Source of the DNA: a virus
IMG/VR virus record: IMGVR_UViG_3300028883_000025
Coordinates: 1 to 35,510 of that record
Reading direction: 5' to 3' (one strand)
Length of the DNA: 35,510 nucleotides
Part shown: one piece after another, positions 1 through 7,753 of the stretch
How the letters are laid out: the number at the start of each line of letters is the position of its first letter
Numbering within the stretch: the first letter of the stretch is position 1
Made by a program: the position numbers and the translations under genes
The notes under the pieces: generated by a model
What the model saw: the letters and a program-made list of their open reading frames with translations, nothing else
Told to the model about the DNA's origin: nothing
Databases searched by the model: none

Positions 1-127
1 TATGACTCAGAGGCGGACTTAACTGGATTATTGGATGACAATTATGAGGGCGAGCTGGACAATGAAGCAGGGCTTTATTCGGCACTTTCCGATGTATCGC
101 AGTTTTATGAGCCAAGCGATAATATGG
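1..127. repeat. Terminal redundancy, left copy
   Basis: These 127 bases are identical to 35384-35510 at the other end of the window. The reading frame of the gene at 34112 continues without a break across the join, so the repeat closes a circle rather than being a gene duplication. An exact 127-base overlap is what a k=127 assembler leaves on a circular contig. It therefore does not by itself show true direct terminal repeats in the virion DNA. Confidence 0.95.
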
Positions 128-228
128 CTATAGGAAACGCCACCAGTACAGGAATAATGGTCATTACAGACGGCACTTACGGATTTAAATTTATACCAGG
201 TGCAACCAGCACTATGCAAGTATTTTAG
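1..228 (+). CDS. Fibre-like membrane-anchored protein, C-terminal part (gene wraps round from 34112)
   Basis: This is the 3' end of the gene that begins at 34112. The frame is open from base 1, the first 127 bases repeat the end of the window, and the stop is TAG at 226-228. Joined through the circle the gene is 1,500 nt and encodes 499 residues. The C-terminus carries an IGNATSTG stretch and ends in ATSTMQVF, giving the Thr-Ser-rich beta-strand style of the other fibre-like proteins here. The next gene starts one base after this stop, so the two are probably co-translated. Confidence 0.8.
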   Translation, partial: YDSEADLTGLLDDNYEGELDNEAGLYSALSDVSQFYEPSDNMAIGNATSTGIMVITDGTYGFKFIPGATSTMQVF

Positions 229-229
229 T

Positions 230-1813
230 ATGAAGAAATTTATAATAATCGCAATCTTAATTGTTTTGTCTGGATGCAGTCAAGAGTTTGGTGCCAATGA
301 AAACAATTTATCAATAGATAAAATATCAGAAAAGCTTGAAAACTCCGCAAAGGCAAAAGAAAAATATAAACTGGAAAAAAGTCAGCTTGTTTTTGAGAAA
401 GTTTTTAATTCAGAAAAGGATAAATACAAAGGCGAGAATAAAGACGAAATAAAAGTAAAAATAGGCGATAAGGAAACAGAATTATTGGGAGCAGGCGAAA
501 CTACATTTAATCCGTCAATTACGCTGGAAAGGTGGAATGAAGTATCTTTTAAAATTAACCCTAAAAACCTTTTAAATTCCAACGTTTTATTGGGAGGAGA
601 TGACAATTCTTCTTTGGATTTTGTAGATGAAAAAGTGGAATATACCAGCTCAAACATAGATATTGAAATGTTTGCCACTGAAGACGGTGAGGCTTATAAA
701 TATGTTTGGTATCTTAATTCAAAACCAGACAAAAATAAGTTTGAGTTTGAAATTGAAACAAACGGCCTAGACTTTTTTTACCAAGCACCGCTTAATGAGG
801 AAATGGCTGGAGAGGATTGTTGGACAGCCACTTGCACCCCGACACAATGTTGTAATAGTGAACGACCCGAAAATGTAGTGGGAAGCTATGCAGTATATCA
901 CAGCTCAAAAGGAGGAATGAACGATATTAATGGCAAGGATTACAATGTAGGCAAGGCTTTTCATATCTATAGACCGCATATTATAGATGCAGAGGGCAAT
1001 GAAACTTGGGGTATATTAAATATTAATATTGGAAAAGGTCTTTACACAATAGAAATACCACAAGAGTTTTTAGATGAAGCTGTTTATCCAGTTAAGAGTA
1101 ATGATACTATTGGTTATACAACCGCAGGAGAATCATCTGCATATAAGTCGTCTAATGACGGCTTTGTTATTAAGGCTACACCATTCTCTAGTGGAACAAT
1201 ATCAAAACATACAGCCTATTTAAGAGTGTCGAATGGTTATGGTACGGCAGACTTTAACTCTTCTTTAAGACTATATTCAGACACATCATATCTGGGTCGT
1301 GATTTTGATTCTAGTGTCAATATGCCAGAAAATACCCCTGGGTGGTATGATTCTGATTTTACAACACCCGTAGATAGCAATTCTATCACTGCAGATACGG
1401 ATTATTATGTGGGTGCTTGGGCAGGACAATATGGTATGAATTGTTATTTTGATGACGGAGAAAGCGGAGATGGCGGTGATAGTAATAATGGTATTGCTGA
1501 CGAAACAATAACAATAACTAATACAGACAGGAAATATTCAATTTACGCCACCTATTCTCCGCCAGAAGAAGAAGGCGAAGACACTTGCACTTATTCAGGT
1601 TCTGGTGTTTGGAATGTTCTTTATTCTGACGACTGTTTTGCCACTACTACAGTAACCCTAGACAACGATTTAAATATTATAAGGGACGGAGCCGGGAGTT
1701 TTACAATAAATGACGGGGTACAGATTAAAAACAGTGATGGTTCGGTGATTTTAGAGGGGCCGTTAAATATTGAAATTGAAGATACTGCCAACGGATTTCA
1801 AATTGATAATTAA
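230..1813 (+). CDS. Secreted lipoprotein with beta-rich repeats, fibre/adhesin-like
   Basis: A 527-residue protein. I use the ATG at 230 because it gives a clean lipoprotein signal: KK, a hydrophobic run, then lipobox L-S-G-C with Cys16; an ATG 30 bases upstream adds a tail before the signal and overlaps the previous gene. Residues 25-65 are charged and probably helical. The rest is beta-rich, with a central 'TIGYTTAG...' segment resembling jelly-roll surface domains and a C-terminal region resembling parallel beta-helix surface proteins (CTYSGSGVWNV, then DNDLNI and GSFTINDG). The lipobox is seen; surface anchoring is inferred. It could be a virion fibre, a superinfection-exclusion factor, or an adhesin displayed by the infected cell. 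Confidence 0.75.
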   Translation: MKKFIIIAILIVLSGCSQEFGANENNLSIDKISEKLENSAKAKEKYKLEKSQLVFEKVFNSEKDKYKGENKDEIKVKIGDKETELLGAGETTFNPSITLERWNEVSFKINPKNLLNSNVLLGGDDNSSLDFVDEKVEYTSSNIDIEMFATEDGEAYKYVWYLNSKPDKNKFEFEIETNGLDFFYQAPLNEEMAGEDCWTATCTPTQCCNSERPENVVGSYAVYHSSKGGMNDINGKDYNVGKAFHIYRPHIIDAEGNETWGILNINIGKGLYTIEIPQEFLDEAVYPVKSNDTIGYTTAGESSAYKSSNDGFVIKATPFSSGTISKHTAYLRVSNGYGTADFNSSLRLYSDTSYLGRDFDSSVNMPENTPGWYDSDFTTPVDSNSITADTDYYVGAWAGQYGMNCYFDDGESGDGGDSNNGIADETITITNTDRKYSIYATYSPPEEEGEDTCTYSGSGVWNVLYSDDCFATTTVTLDNDLNIIRDGAGSFTINDGVQIKNSDGSVILEGPLNIEIEDTANGFQIDN

Positions 1814-1827
1814 TTATTTAAAATTAT

Positions 1828-2826
1828 ATGAAACAATTTATTGCAACAATTATAGTTATCTTATTAATAGGGGGATTTGTTAATGCTGGGACAAGATTAA
1901 TTCAATCAGACCAAATAGAAAGTATAACCGAAAGCCAAATAAGCGACTTTGGCTCTTATGATGTACTTGGGCAAGCCACTTCAACCTTATCATCTCATAC
2001 TACAACATACAACCACGATAATTATGACACAGCTTATTCGTGGGGTGATTGGAGTGGAGAGGGTTTCATAACTGCCTCAACCACAGGGCTAACCGCTTCG
2101 GGGAACATTTGGGCTACGACTTTTTACGGGGATTTAGTGGGAAACGTAACAGGCACAGCTTCGGGCAATTTGGTTGAGGCGGATATAAATACACTTGCTA
2201 AAATAAACGCTATTATTGGAGAAACAATAGCCAGTACTACCGCATCAAATGCGAGCTTCATTAACGATGCAGGTTATTTGGTCACCGCCGATATAGATAC
2301 TCTTGCAGAATTAAACGCTTTAATGGGAGAAACCATAGCCAGCACAACCGCTTCAAACGCTAATTTTGTAAATGATGCCGGATATTTGACTACAGTTGAT
2401 ATGTCAGACAATACAAATTTTTCAGTAACTGCCACAGGTTTGGAAGAAGACGGCGATGCTTTAGCTTTAAGTTCTGGTTACGAGATACCGACCACAGCAT
2501 CAACAAGTAACTGGGATATTACACCTAGCACTTTATTTGCTACTTCTTCAATTCTAACTACTGCAGGAACAAGTACAATTCCTTTAGGCGTAGCTGTTAC
2601 AGATGAAATATGGGCTAATGCTCATTGTTACACAACTGTCGGAACAGCCGATATTAGATGTGGAAATGGTACGACTTATTCATCTTTATCAAACCTAACG
2701 ACAGCGACTTCAACGTCAGCCTGGTCTTATGATTTTGGGAAATACAATAAACGAGAATGCGAAATAGGAAACTTAAGTGCCTCAAATGTAGGAGTAACTT
2801 GTACAATAGAAATTTATAAGAATTAA
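1828..2826 (+). CDS. Secreted tail-fibre-like protein with a duplicated 36-residue unit
   Basis: A 332-residue protein with an N-terminal Sec-type signal or anchor (MKQFIATIIVILLIGG, Ala20 as a possible cleavage site), then a Thr/Ser/Ala-rich body. Residues encoded at 2182-2289 and 2290-2397 are two tandem copies of a 36-residue unit beginning DI(N/D)TLA and ending NDAGYL. Similar DIDTLA(E/K)LNA units occur in known phage tail fibres, which supports a fibre role. The C-terminus has a small Cys-containing beta domain (about residues 255-330). It follows the upstream lipoprotein gene by 14 bases and precedes a methyltransferase-like gene by 4 bases. A signal peptide on a tail fibre is atypical. 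Confidence 0.75.
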   Translation: MKQFIATIIVILLIGGFVNAGTRLIQSDQIESITESQISDFGSYDVLGQATSTLSSHTTTYNHDNYDTAYSWGDWSGEGFITASTTGLTASGNIWATTFYGDLVGNVTGTASGNLVEADINTLAKINAIIGETIASTTASNASFINDAGYLVTADIDTLAELNALMGETIASTTASNANFVNDAGYLTTVDMSDNTNFSVTATGLEEDGDALALSSGYEIPTTASTSNWDITPSTLFATSSILTTAGTSTIPLGVAVTDEIWANAHCYTTVGTADIRCGNGTTYSSLSNLTTATSTSAWSYDFGKYNKRECEIGNLSASNVGVTCTIEIYKN

Positions 2827-2830
2827 AATT

Positions 2831-3406
2831 ATGGAAAATATTTATAGTAAGTTTAAAGACAAGCCACTAGCAGACGCTATTGCGCACCAATCAACAATAA
2901 ATACTGTGTTAAATTCTAAGGCTAAAAAAGTTCTGGAAATGGGAGGAGGAATAGGAACATTAAGCTATGCTTGTTTAAGTAATGGGGCTGAAGTAGATAT
3001 TTATGAGCAGAGCGAAGAATGTAGAAAAGAATTAAAAAAAAATTTAGCTGAATTTGATGGTAAATATACCATAACAAAGGATTACCGTGTATTGCCACCG
3101 CATAAAAATTATGACTTATTAATTATTGATGGCGGTAGTGGAAACGGGAGAGATAAAGGATTTCCTATGTCTGTGTGGCATTATGTCAATTACATAACAG
3201 TAAAGAAGATAATTGTAGATGGTTATAGAAGAATGCAATTTGGTTTTGCAAGAAACGGATTAAGACGACAGTATATTTATAAGATAACTTTTCACGATAA
3301 GTGTAGTGAAATTGACTGTAAAAAATGCAATTCTAAAATACTTAGAATATTAAATTATATTTATTGGGAGCTAAGAGTCAAATATTATTATAGAAGTAAA
3401 AAATGA
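2831..3406 (+). CDS. SAM-dependent methyltransferase-like protein (class I fold)
   Basis: 191 residues. Motif I, VLEMGGGIGTLS at about residues 34-45, is a clear SAM-binding glycine loop, with acidic Glu59 placed where the ribose hydroxyls are usually bound. YDLLIIDGG near residue 95 fits motif IV of O-methyltransferase-like enzymes. The C-terminal third is basic and Cys-containing (DCKKCN). No DNA-methyltransferase signature (DPPY/NPPY) is visible, so a small-molecule, glycan or protein substrate is more likely. It sits between two secreted fibre-like genes and overlaps the next start by 4 bases (ATGA), which suggests modification of surface or virion components. Confidence 0.72.
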   Translation: MENIYSKFKDKPLADAIAHQSTINTVLNSKAKKVLEMGGGIGTLSYACLSNGAEVDIYEQSEECRKELKKNLAEFDGKYTITKDYRVLPPHKNYDLLIIDGGSGNGRDKGFPMSVWHYVNYITVKKIIVDGYRRMQFGFARNGLRRQYIYKITFHDKCSEIDCKKCNSKILRILNYIYWELRVKYYYRSKK

Positions 3407-4695
3407 AGAAAATATTACTTACAATTTTATTATTATTAACTGGATGTGGGCATAATATTAATTATGATAAGCCATTAGGAGCAAAGTCTGTAATAATTGA
3501 CGGACACGAAAGAAGTTTTACGTTTACAGATAATAATGAAAAAGAAAACCTAATAATAGAAACCGAGAGAAAAGATTATTATAGTATGAATGGTGGTGTT
3601 GTTATGTATATGGCAGTAACAAATATATCTGGGGTTGAACAAGATATTAATGTCGTTATTAGCACAAAAGACAAAATAATAGCGAACGATATAAAGTTAT
3701 TTTTAGGAACAAATCAGGTTTTATCTGGTGTAAAAAAAGTTTATTCTTCAACCACAGAAGAATATGTAAAAGAGAATATATATAGATATGAATCGGAGTG
3801 GGCTGATATTAATAACATTGAATATTCTGAAATAAACAAAGAGGAAGTATTATTGTCAAAGGATATTGAAATAAAGGATACCGCAGAAACAAAAAAGGTA
3901 GCCGATAAAACATTAATAAAAAAAGACGACACAAAATATTATAAAGTATTATTTGATATACCAAAAGAATCTAATGGAGAGGAGTGGTTTATTGAGGCTT
4001 ATGGCTCTAAAGGTGCTTATGGGCATTTAGACCCAAATGGCTGGACTTATGAACAAACATTTAACGATTTGAATGTTGGGACTTTAAACGGACAAGATAG
4101 TTGGGCTAATAGTAAAAATAATAATTTTTATGTTAGTACTGCTGGCACACCCTATGAGGGGACGAAACACGTTGCCAATACTACTGGCACAGACGGAGTA
4201 ATAATTAGAAGTGTAAGTGCGGTTACATACGGAACAATATATATTTCTTTATCAAAGCCAGTTTTAAATGAAGGTACTAACTATGTAAGATTATTAAACG
4301 AAGATGGGTTATCTGATATAACTGTTCGTCTTTGGAAAAGTTCTGCTGGAAATTTATTAGTTTACGATGGTAATTCTGACGCCTATGTAGATACTGGTTT
4401 TGATTTTTCTGCTGGCACATATTTTAGAGTCGGGATTGCTTTTGAATATACAAGCGGGGGATATGAGGGATTGTCTGTAGATACTTTTAAAGTAAACATA
4501 AATGACGGTTCTTGGAGTAGTGCTTATGGAGTAGAAAGAGACGGTGCTGGAGAGCAGGTAGAAGGAGTAAGACTAGATAATTATGATTTAGTTAGTGGGA
4601 CTTATTATATTGATTATATAAGTCCTAATTATTCAGACGGTGGTGGCGGTGATGAAGAAGCACCGAAACCAAAACCAGGGGTTATAATATTTTAA
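3403..4695 (+). CDS. Secreted lipoprotein with C-terminal lectin/jelly-roll-like domain
   Basis: 430 residues. Lipoprotein signal with lipobox L-T-G-C (Cys15). The first 200 residues look like an Ig-like or surface-protein region, VVMYMAVTNISG being typical of such beta-sandwiches. About residues 220-410 (QTFNDLNVGTLNGQDSW ... YIDYI) match the pattern of concanavalin-like or laminin-G-like phage surface domains, where NGQDSW and a late D-(Y/L)-I-DY-I strand are common. The tail GGGGDEEAPKPKPG is a low-complexity Pro/Lys/Glu end. It is read from an ATGA overlap with the methyltransferase-like gene. Carbohydrate binding is an inference from fold style only. Confidence 0.72.
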   Translation: MKKILLTILLLLTGCGHNINYDKPLGAKSVIIDGHERSFTFTDNNEKENLIIETERKDYYSMNGGVVMYMAVTNISGVEQDINVVISTKDKIIANDIKLFLGTNQVLSGVKKVYSSTTEEYVKENIYRYESEWADINNIEYSEINKEEVLLSKDIEIKDTAETKKVADKTLIKKDDTKYYKVLFDIPKESNGEEWFIEAYGSKGAYGHLDPNGWTYEQTFNDLNVGTLNGQDSWANSKNNNFYVSTAGTPYEGTKHVANTTGTDGVIIRSVSAVTYGTIYISLSKPVLNEGTNYVRLLNEDGLSDITVRLWKSSAGNLLVYDGNSDAYVDTGFDFSAGTYFRVGIAFEYTSGGYEGLSVDTFKVNINDGSWSSAYGVERDGAGEQVEGVRLDNYDLVSGTYYIDYISPNYSDGGGGDEEAPKPKPGVIIF

Positions 4696-4699
4696 ACTT

Positions 4700-4849
4700 A
4701 TGTGTCCAAATTGTAAAAGCGAAAAAGTAGAAGAAATAAAAGGCGATAAAAATTATAGAACTTTTTATTGCACAAATTGTGGGGAAGATTTTAGACATAA
4801 AAAAACTTGGTTATTCAATTTTTTACATAGACTAGCTTTTAATAATTAA
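4700..4849 (+). CDS. Small zinc-ribbon protein
   Basis: 49 residues with two CxxC knuckles, MCPNC at the start and CTNCG near residue 25, 20 residues apart, which is a compact zinc ribbon. A basic C-terminus follows. It starts 4 bases after the preceding stop. Nucleic-acid or protein binding is likely; the target is unknown. It is one of an unusual number of tiny zinc-ribbon genes in this genome. Confidence 0.7.
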   Translation: MCPNCKSEKVEEIKGDKNYRTFYCTNCGEDFRHKKTWLFNFLHRLAFNN

Positions 4850-4858
4850 TAGAAAACT

Positions 4859-5038
4859 ATGGAATTTTTAAAAAATCTTTACGAAAACACTAAAGTAAAA
4901 ACAGCTCTTTGGACTATTGTAAATGCTTTAATTGTAATAGTTATTGCTGCTATGGCAGGCTTAAGTGCTGTTTGGGTAGCACCAATGATTGCTATTCTCA
5001 ATATGATAACCAAACACATTAATCAAACTTATCTATAA
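4859..5038 (+). CDS. Small membrane protein, holin-like
   Basis: 59 residues. A short basic/polar N-terminus (MEFLKNLYENTKVKTA) is followed by two hydrophobic segments, about residues 17-33 and 37-51, with a very short turn between. The size and hairpin-membrane topology fit a class II-type phage holin, which would permeabilise the host membrane at lysis. The next gene encodes a one-helix membrane protein with a long coiled coil, and a papain-like peptidase gene lies 1.5 kb downstream. Holins share little sequence, so this is a topology-based call. Confidence 0.55.
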   Translation: MEFLKNLYENTKVKTALWTIVNALIVIVIAAMAGLSAVWVAPMIAILNMITKHINQTYL

Positions 5039-5042
5039 ATAA

Positions 5043-5327
5043 ATGCTGAGAGAAATAATATTTGAGTATAGCACAGTCGTCAATATTATTGGTTTTGTTG
5101 TCGTAGTATCAGCTTTTTATTGGAAAGTGAGAATAGACCTTAAAGAGCTTGATATTAAAATAGCAGAGATAACTTGCGACAGGAAAGAAAAGTGGGCTAA
5201 ATACGGAGAAGAAAGAGACAAGCAGGAGGCTTACATGCACGAATTATTAACAGCTATAAGCGAAATGAGAGGCGACATCAAATCAATTAAAACTAATATT
5301 GATTGGCTTAAAAAAAATGAAGGCTAA
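5043..5327 (+). CDS. Membrane-anchored coiled-coil protein
   Basis: 94 residues. One hydrophobic segment (about residues 9-27) is followed by a charged heptad-rich region to the end (LKELDIKIAEITC, then EMRGDIKSIKTNIDWLKK), predicted as a coiled coil. This architecture resembles phage proteins placed beside holins, including some i-spanin or holin-accessory proteins, but no specific family is recognised. It begins 4 bases after the holin-like gene, so coupling in a lysis cassette is plausible. Confidence 0.6.
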   Translation: MLREIIFEYSTVVNIIGFVVVVSAFYWKVRIDLKELDIKIAEITCDRKEKWAKYGEERDKQEAYMHELLTAISEMRGDIKSIKTNIDWLKKNEG

Positions 5328-5371
5328 AATAGTTTTACATAAGTGTGTTCATTAAAAAGGAGGTGGTTTTA

Positions 5372-5707
5372 ATGCCAAAACTTTGCGGGGCTGAAAAGCG
5401 CAAAAAGCGGAAGCAGAAAAGGCGAGACAAAGACACTAGAAGCATTAAAGAGAGAAGACTGAGCCGAAGAGATGTTGATAAATTAGCCTGGCGCATAACA
5501 CGCAAAGTCGTTTATGTAAAATCCAAAAACGCCAATCTAAAGTTTTATTGCAAGGCTTGCAAGATGTATTACTGTCAAGGGTTTAACAACGTGGATGTAT
5601 ACTGCCACGAGTGCTATTACAAAAACAGTTGTTTAAAACAAACAGAAAAAGGAAAACTTTGCAAAATTTGTGGAGGAACTTATGAAAGAATGTATATTCA
5701 GGATTAA
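5372..5707 (+). CDS. Basic, cysteine-rich zinc-finger protein
   Basis: 111 residues. I choose ATG 5372 because a strong Shine-Dalgarno (AAGGAGGTGG at 5358-5367) stands just upstream; an ATG 27 bases earlier would place that site inside the gene. Residues 6-40 are extremely basic (KRKKRKQKRRDK). The C-terminal half has three Cys pairs, CKAC, CHEC and CKIC, plus other cysteines, giving two or more zinc ribbons. Probably nucleic-acid binding. It is the first of five consecutive genes with strong ribosome-binding sites, unlike the rest of the genome. Confidence 0.65.
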   Translation: MPKLCGAEKRKKRKQKRRDKDTRSIKERRLSRRDVDKLAWRITRKVVYVKSKNANLKFYCKACKMYYCQGFNNVDVYCHECYYKNSCLKQTEKGKLCKICGGTYERMYIQD

Positions 5708-5846
5708 AACAGGCGAAAGGGGCGATATGAATTATTATTGCATCTTTTACAAGAACTATATAAACATAATGGCTAACTGTCGTTTTTGCGACAAGCGAAA
5801 GGAGGTGGAGGTAAAATGTTTGAGTGGTTCCTCATCGGAGGGATAG
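5682..5846 (+). CDS. Small cysteine-containing protein overlapping its neighbours
   Basis: 54 residues, starting inside the end of the previous gene with a TGGAGG site 5 bases before the ATG and ending inside the next gene. It contains a CRFC pair at residues 33-36 and two further cysteines. The later part overlaps the Shine-Dalgarno and start of the 5816 gene, so only the first 40 or so residues may be constrained. No family recognised. Moderate confidence that it is translated. Confidence 0.45.
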   Translation: MKECIFRIKTGERGDMNYYCIFYKNYINIMANCRFCDKRKEVEVKCLSGSSSEG

Positions 5847-5935
5847 TCCTAGTAGTACATATTTTCTGGCAATGGTACAAGGTTAAGGATGAAACATTAC
5901 CTAGCCTTGAAGACGTGGAGGTGGAAGATGAATAA
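5816..5935 (+). CDS. Single-pass membrane micro-protein
   Basis: 39 residues, with a strong AAAGGAGGTGGAGG site directly before the ATG. Residues 4-19 form one hydrophobic helix (FLIGGIVLVVHIFW) and the tail is acidic (EDVEVEDE). The stop overlaps the next start. Function unknown; small membrane proteins next to a holin candidate may modulate lysis timing. Confidence 0.55.
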   Translation: MFEWFLIGGIVLVVHIFWQWYKVKDETLPSLEDVEVEDE

Positions 5936-6104
5936 ATATATAAGCGTTTATGCTTGCCCGAAATGCGGATATGTCTGGTCTTGCAATATAGCTAATATAG
6001 TTTTCTTCCATTGCTTTGACTGCATTTTTAAAACTTGCATTCCGTCTGTATCACCTAACACTAATGTGATGTCAGCGGAATGCCCAAACTGTGAAAGGAG
6101 ATAA
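5928..6104 (+). CDS. Small zinc-ribbon protein
   Basis: 58 residues from ATG 5928, which has a GGAGGTGG site upstream and overlaps the previous stop. Cys pairs are CPKC (about residue 9), CFDC (about 30) and CPNC at the end, so one or two zinc sites. No further domain. The start 13 codons earlier lacks a comparable site. Confidence 0.6.
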   Translation: MNKYISVYACPKCGYVWSCNIANIVFFHCFDCIFKTCIPSVSPNTNVMSAECPNCERR

Positions 6105-6106
6105 TA

Positions 6107-6298
6107 ATGAAACAATGCCCTACCTGCGCCAGCGTAATGTATTTAGAAGACCGCTATATGAATTGTCCAAATTGCGGTTGCAAACTTCTCTACTTAAAAG
6201 AGTACGAAAAAATCGTTGACGGTAAGCTGGTGCGAACAGCCAAACCGCCAACCAAAAGACAACTTGAAGAAGCGGAGGCAGGAATTGGACACGCTTAA
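6107..6298 (+). CDS. Small double-knuckle zinc-ribbon protein
   Basis: 63 residues with CPTC at the N-terminus and CPNCGC at residues 20-25, a rubredoxin-like zinc ribbon, then a Lys/Glu-rich tail. The ribosome-binding site AAAGGAGAT is strong. Last gene of the strong Shine-Dalgarno block; two G-rich hairpins follow within 130 bases. Confidence 0.65.
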   Translation: MKQCPTCASVMYLEDRYMNCPNCGCKLLYLKEYEKIVDGKLVRTAKPPTKRQLEEAEAGIGHA

Positions 6299-6305
6299 TT
6301 AAAAA

Positions 6306-6428
6306 GGGGAGAAAAATAACTCTCCCCTAAACAATAGGCTAGATTGTCCGACTTTAGCCAGTCTGGCAAAATTTACATACAATAAGGGGAAAATCTACGC
6401 AATCACATAGAGAGATTCAATCCCCTTA
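6306..6428 (+). ncRNA. Intergenic stretch with two G-rich hairpins
   Basis: The 229-base gap 6299-6527 contains no convincing gene. Hairpin 1 pairs GGGGAGA (6306-6312) with TCTCCCC (6321-6327). On the - strand it is followed by TTTTT, so it would terminate transcription from that side; on the + strand there is no T-tract. Hairpin 2 pairs TAAGGGGA (6383-6390) with TCCCCTTA (6421-6428), continued by AATCT/AGATT inside. Between them GGCTA (6337-6341) can pair with TAGCC (6355-6359). From 6430 to 6527 I see only AT-rich DNA. Either a 3'-end structure stabilising the upstream mRNA or a small RNA. Confidence 0.45.
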
Positions 6429-6527
6429 AACAAAATACTATTTTATATACACCAGAAATAAATTTTAAATTAGTAGTGCTAATAATTTATATATTAGTAA
6501 TTTTATACACTATTTATAAAAATTAAT

Positions 6528-7574
6528 ATGTTCCAAGACCTAAAATATCAGCTAAATATAGCTAAAAAACTGCTTGTAGACAAATATCCACGCCTTAGAC
6601 GAGTATTAAGTATTAACTACGGTTTGCTCCCAGAAATACCGTCAGACAAGGATTATATTATGGGAGCGTCAGACGATAAGATTAACTGGGCTGTTTTAAA
6701 ACCAGATTCTAATTGGTTGCCCGAAGCTGAAAAAATGTTTGATGAAGAACAGCGTGGCAGACTGGTTGAAACGATGGGCTGTACTGGGTTTGCTCTTAAT
6801 AATGTTGAAGAAATGATTGAACTAAATAAGTGGGGCAAGGCTATAAACAGGTCGGACAGATTTTTAAACAAGATTTCAGGCACAACCAAATCAGGTAACT
6901 CAATGAATTATGTTTTAGAAGCCAGGCGCAAATACGGTTTTGTTGAAGAAAAAGACTGGTCTTGGGATAAAAATAATTTTGATTGGGATGATTATTATAG
7001 ACCTTTATCTCCAGACATAAAAGAAAAAGCCTTAATAAACGCCAAAAAGTACACATTCGGTTATGATAGTGTTTGGTCTACGTCAAAACAAATGCTTAAT
7101 GAAGCCTTAAAATATTCACCGCTTTATGTTGGCTTGTACGCTTGGTACAGGCGTGGAATGCTCTATTATTCGGTCGGTAGTCCTAACCACGCATCAGTAA
7201 TAATAAACCGTAATACTTTTATGGATTATGACAGTTATGACCCTTTTATCAAGCATTTAAACGAAGATTTTAGCGTGTTTTATGTTAAAAGAATTTATCT
7301 TGAAAAGGCTGATGTTGATTTTAATATGACAAAAATAAAAGAGCTAATGGCAGAGGGTTATAAATACGGAGTTAGACCTGATAATAATGGCGAGTTCTAT
7401 AAAATTACTGAAAACGGACTTGAATATATCAAAGATTTAAGAGTTATAGCTGACGACATCGCCAAATATATGAAAGAAACGCCTACTAATATAAATGATA
7501 TGCTTAAATTTTTAACCCAAGAAAAAAAGATTAAATGGTTGTCTGAAAAAGAATATTTATCATATTTGAACTAA
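6528..7574 (+). CDS. Papain-like (C1-fold) cysteine peptidase
   Basis: 348 residues. The candidate catalytic cysteine is Cys85 in ETMGCTGFALNN, which aligns with the papain block around its active Cys followed by an aromatic/aliphatic helix. SDRFLNKISGTTKSGNS (about 109-125) corresponds to the papain segment that lines the cleft. His221 in SPNHASVIIN and an acidic DSYDPF just after supply the likely His and Asn/Asp of the triad. No signal peptide is visible. The C-terminal 90 residues are helical. Peptidases of this type appear in some phage genomes; prohead processing, lysis of a protein surface layer, or virion-borne host attack are all possible. It follows the membrane-protein block, which favours lysis. 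Confidence 0.65.
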   Translation: MFQDLKYQLNIAKKLLVDKYPRLRRVLSINYGLLPEIPSDKDYIMGASDDKINWAVLKPDSNWLPEAEKMFDEEQRGRLVETMGCTGFALNNVEEMIELNKWGKAINRSDRFLNKISGTTKSGNSMNYVLEARRKYGFVEEKDWSWDKNNFDWDDYYRPLSPDIKEKALINAKKYTFGYDSVWSTSKQMLNEALKYSPLYVGLYAWYRRGMLYYSVGSPNHASVIINRNTFMDYDSYDPFIKHLNEDFSVFYVKRIYLEKADVDFNMTKIKELMAEGYKYGVRPDNNGEFYKITENGLEYIKDLRVIADDIAKYMKETPTNINDMLKFLTQEKKIKWLSEKEYLSYLN

Positions 7575-7753
7575 TGACAAAAAAAGAAGCCAAACACAAA
7601 TCGACTAAAGCAATTATTAGTCTTTTAAACAGCCACGTAGACGAAACAGATTTAAATGGAATAATGCACAATATTATTGACGATATAGATGAAGTAAATT
7701 ACAAACTCAAAAAAGACTGTTTTAACCTAAAAGAATTTAACAATATAAAATGA
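7574..7753 (+). CDS. Small helical protein of unknown function
   Basis: 59 residues, basic N-terminus (MTKKEAKHKSTK), then mostly acidic helices. It starts on the last base of the peptidase stop codon (TAATG) and its own stop overlaps the next start (ATGA), so it is translationally coupled to both. No family recognised. Confidence 0.5.
   Translation: MTKKEAKHKSTKAIISLLNSHVDETDLNGIMHNIIDDIDEVNYKLKKDCFNLKEFNNIK

Noticed and set aside
200-229. ATG at 200 as start of the lipoprotein gene
   Set aside because: It would add ten residues before a perfect lipoprotein signal and overlap the preceding gene. ATG 230 gives the signal at the N-terminus and the usual one-base gene spacing.
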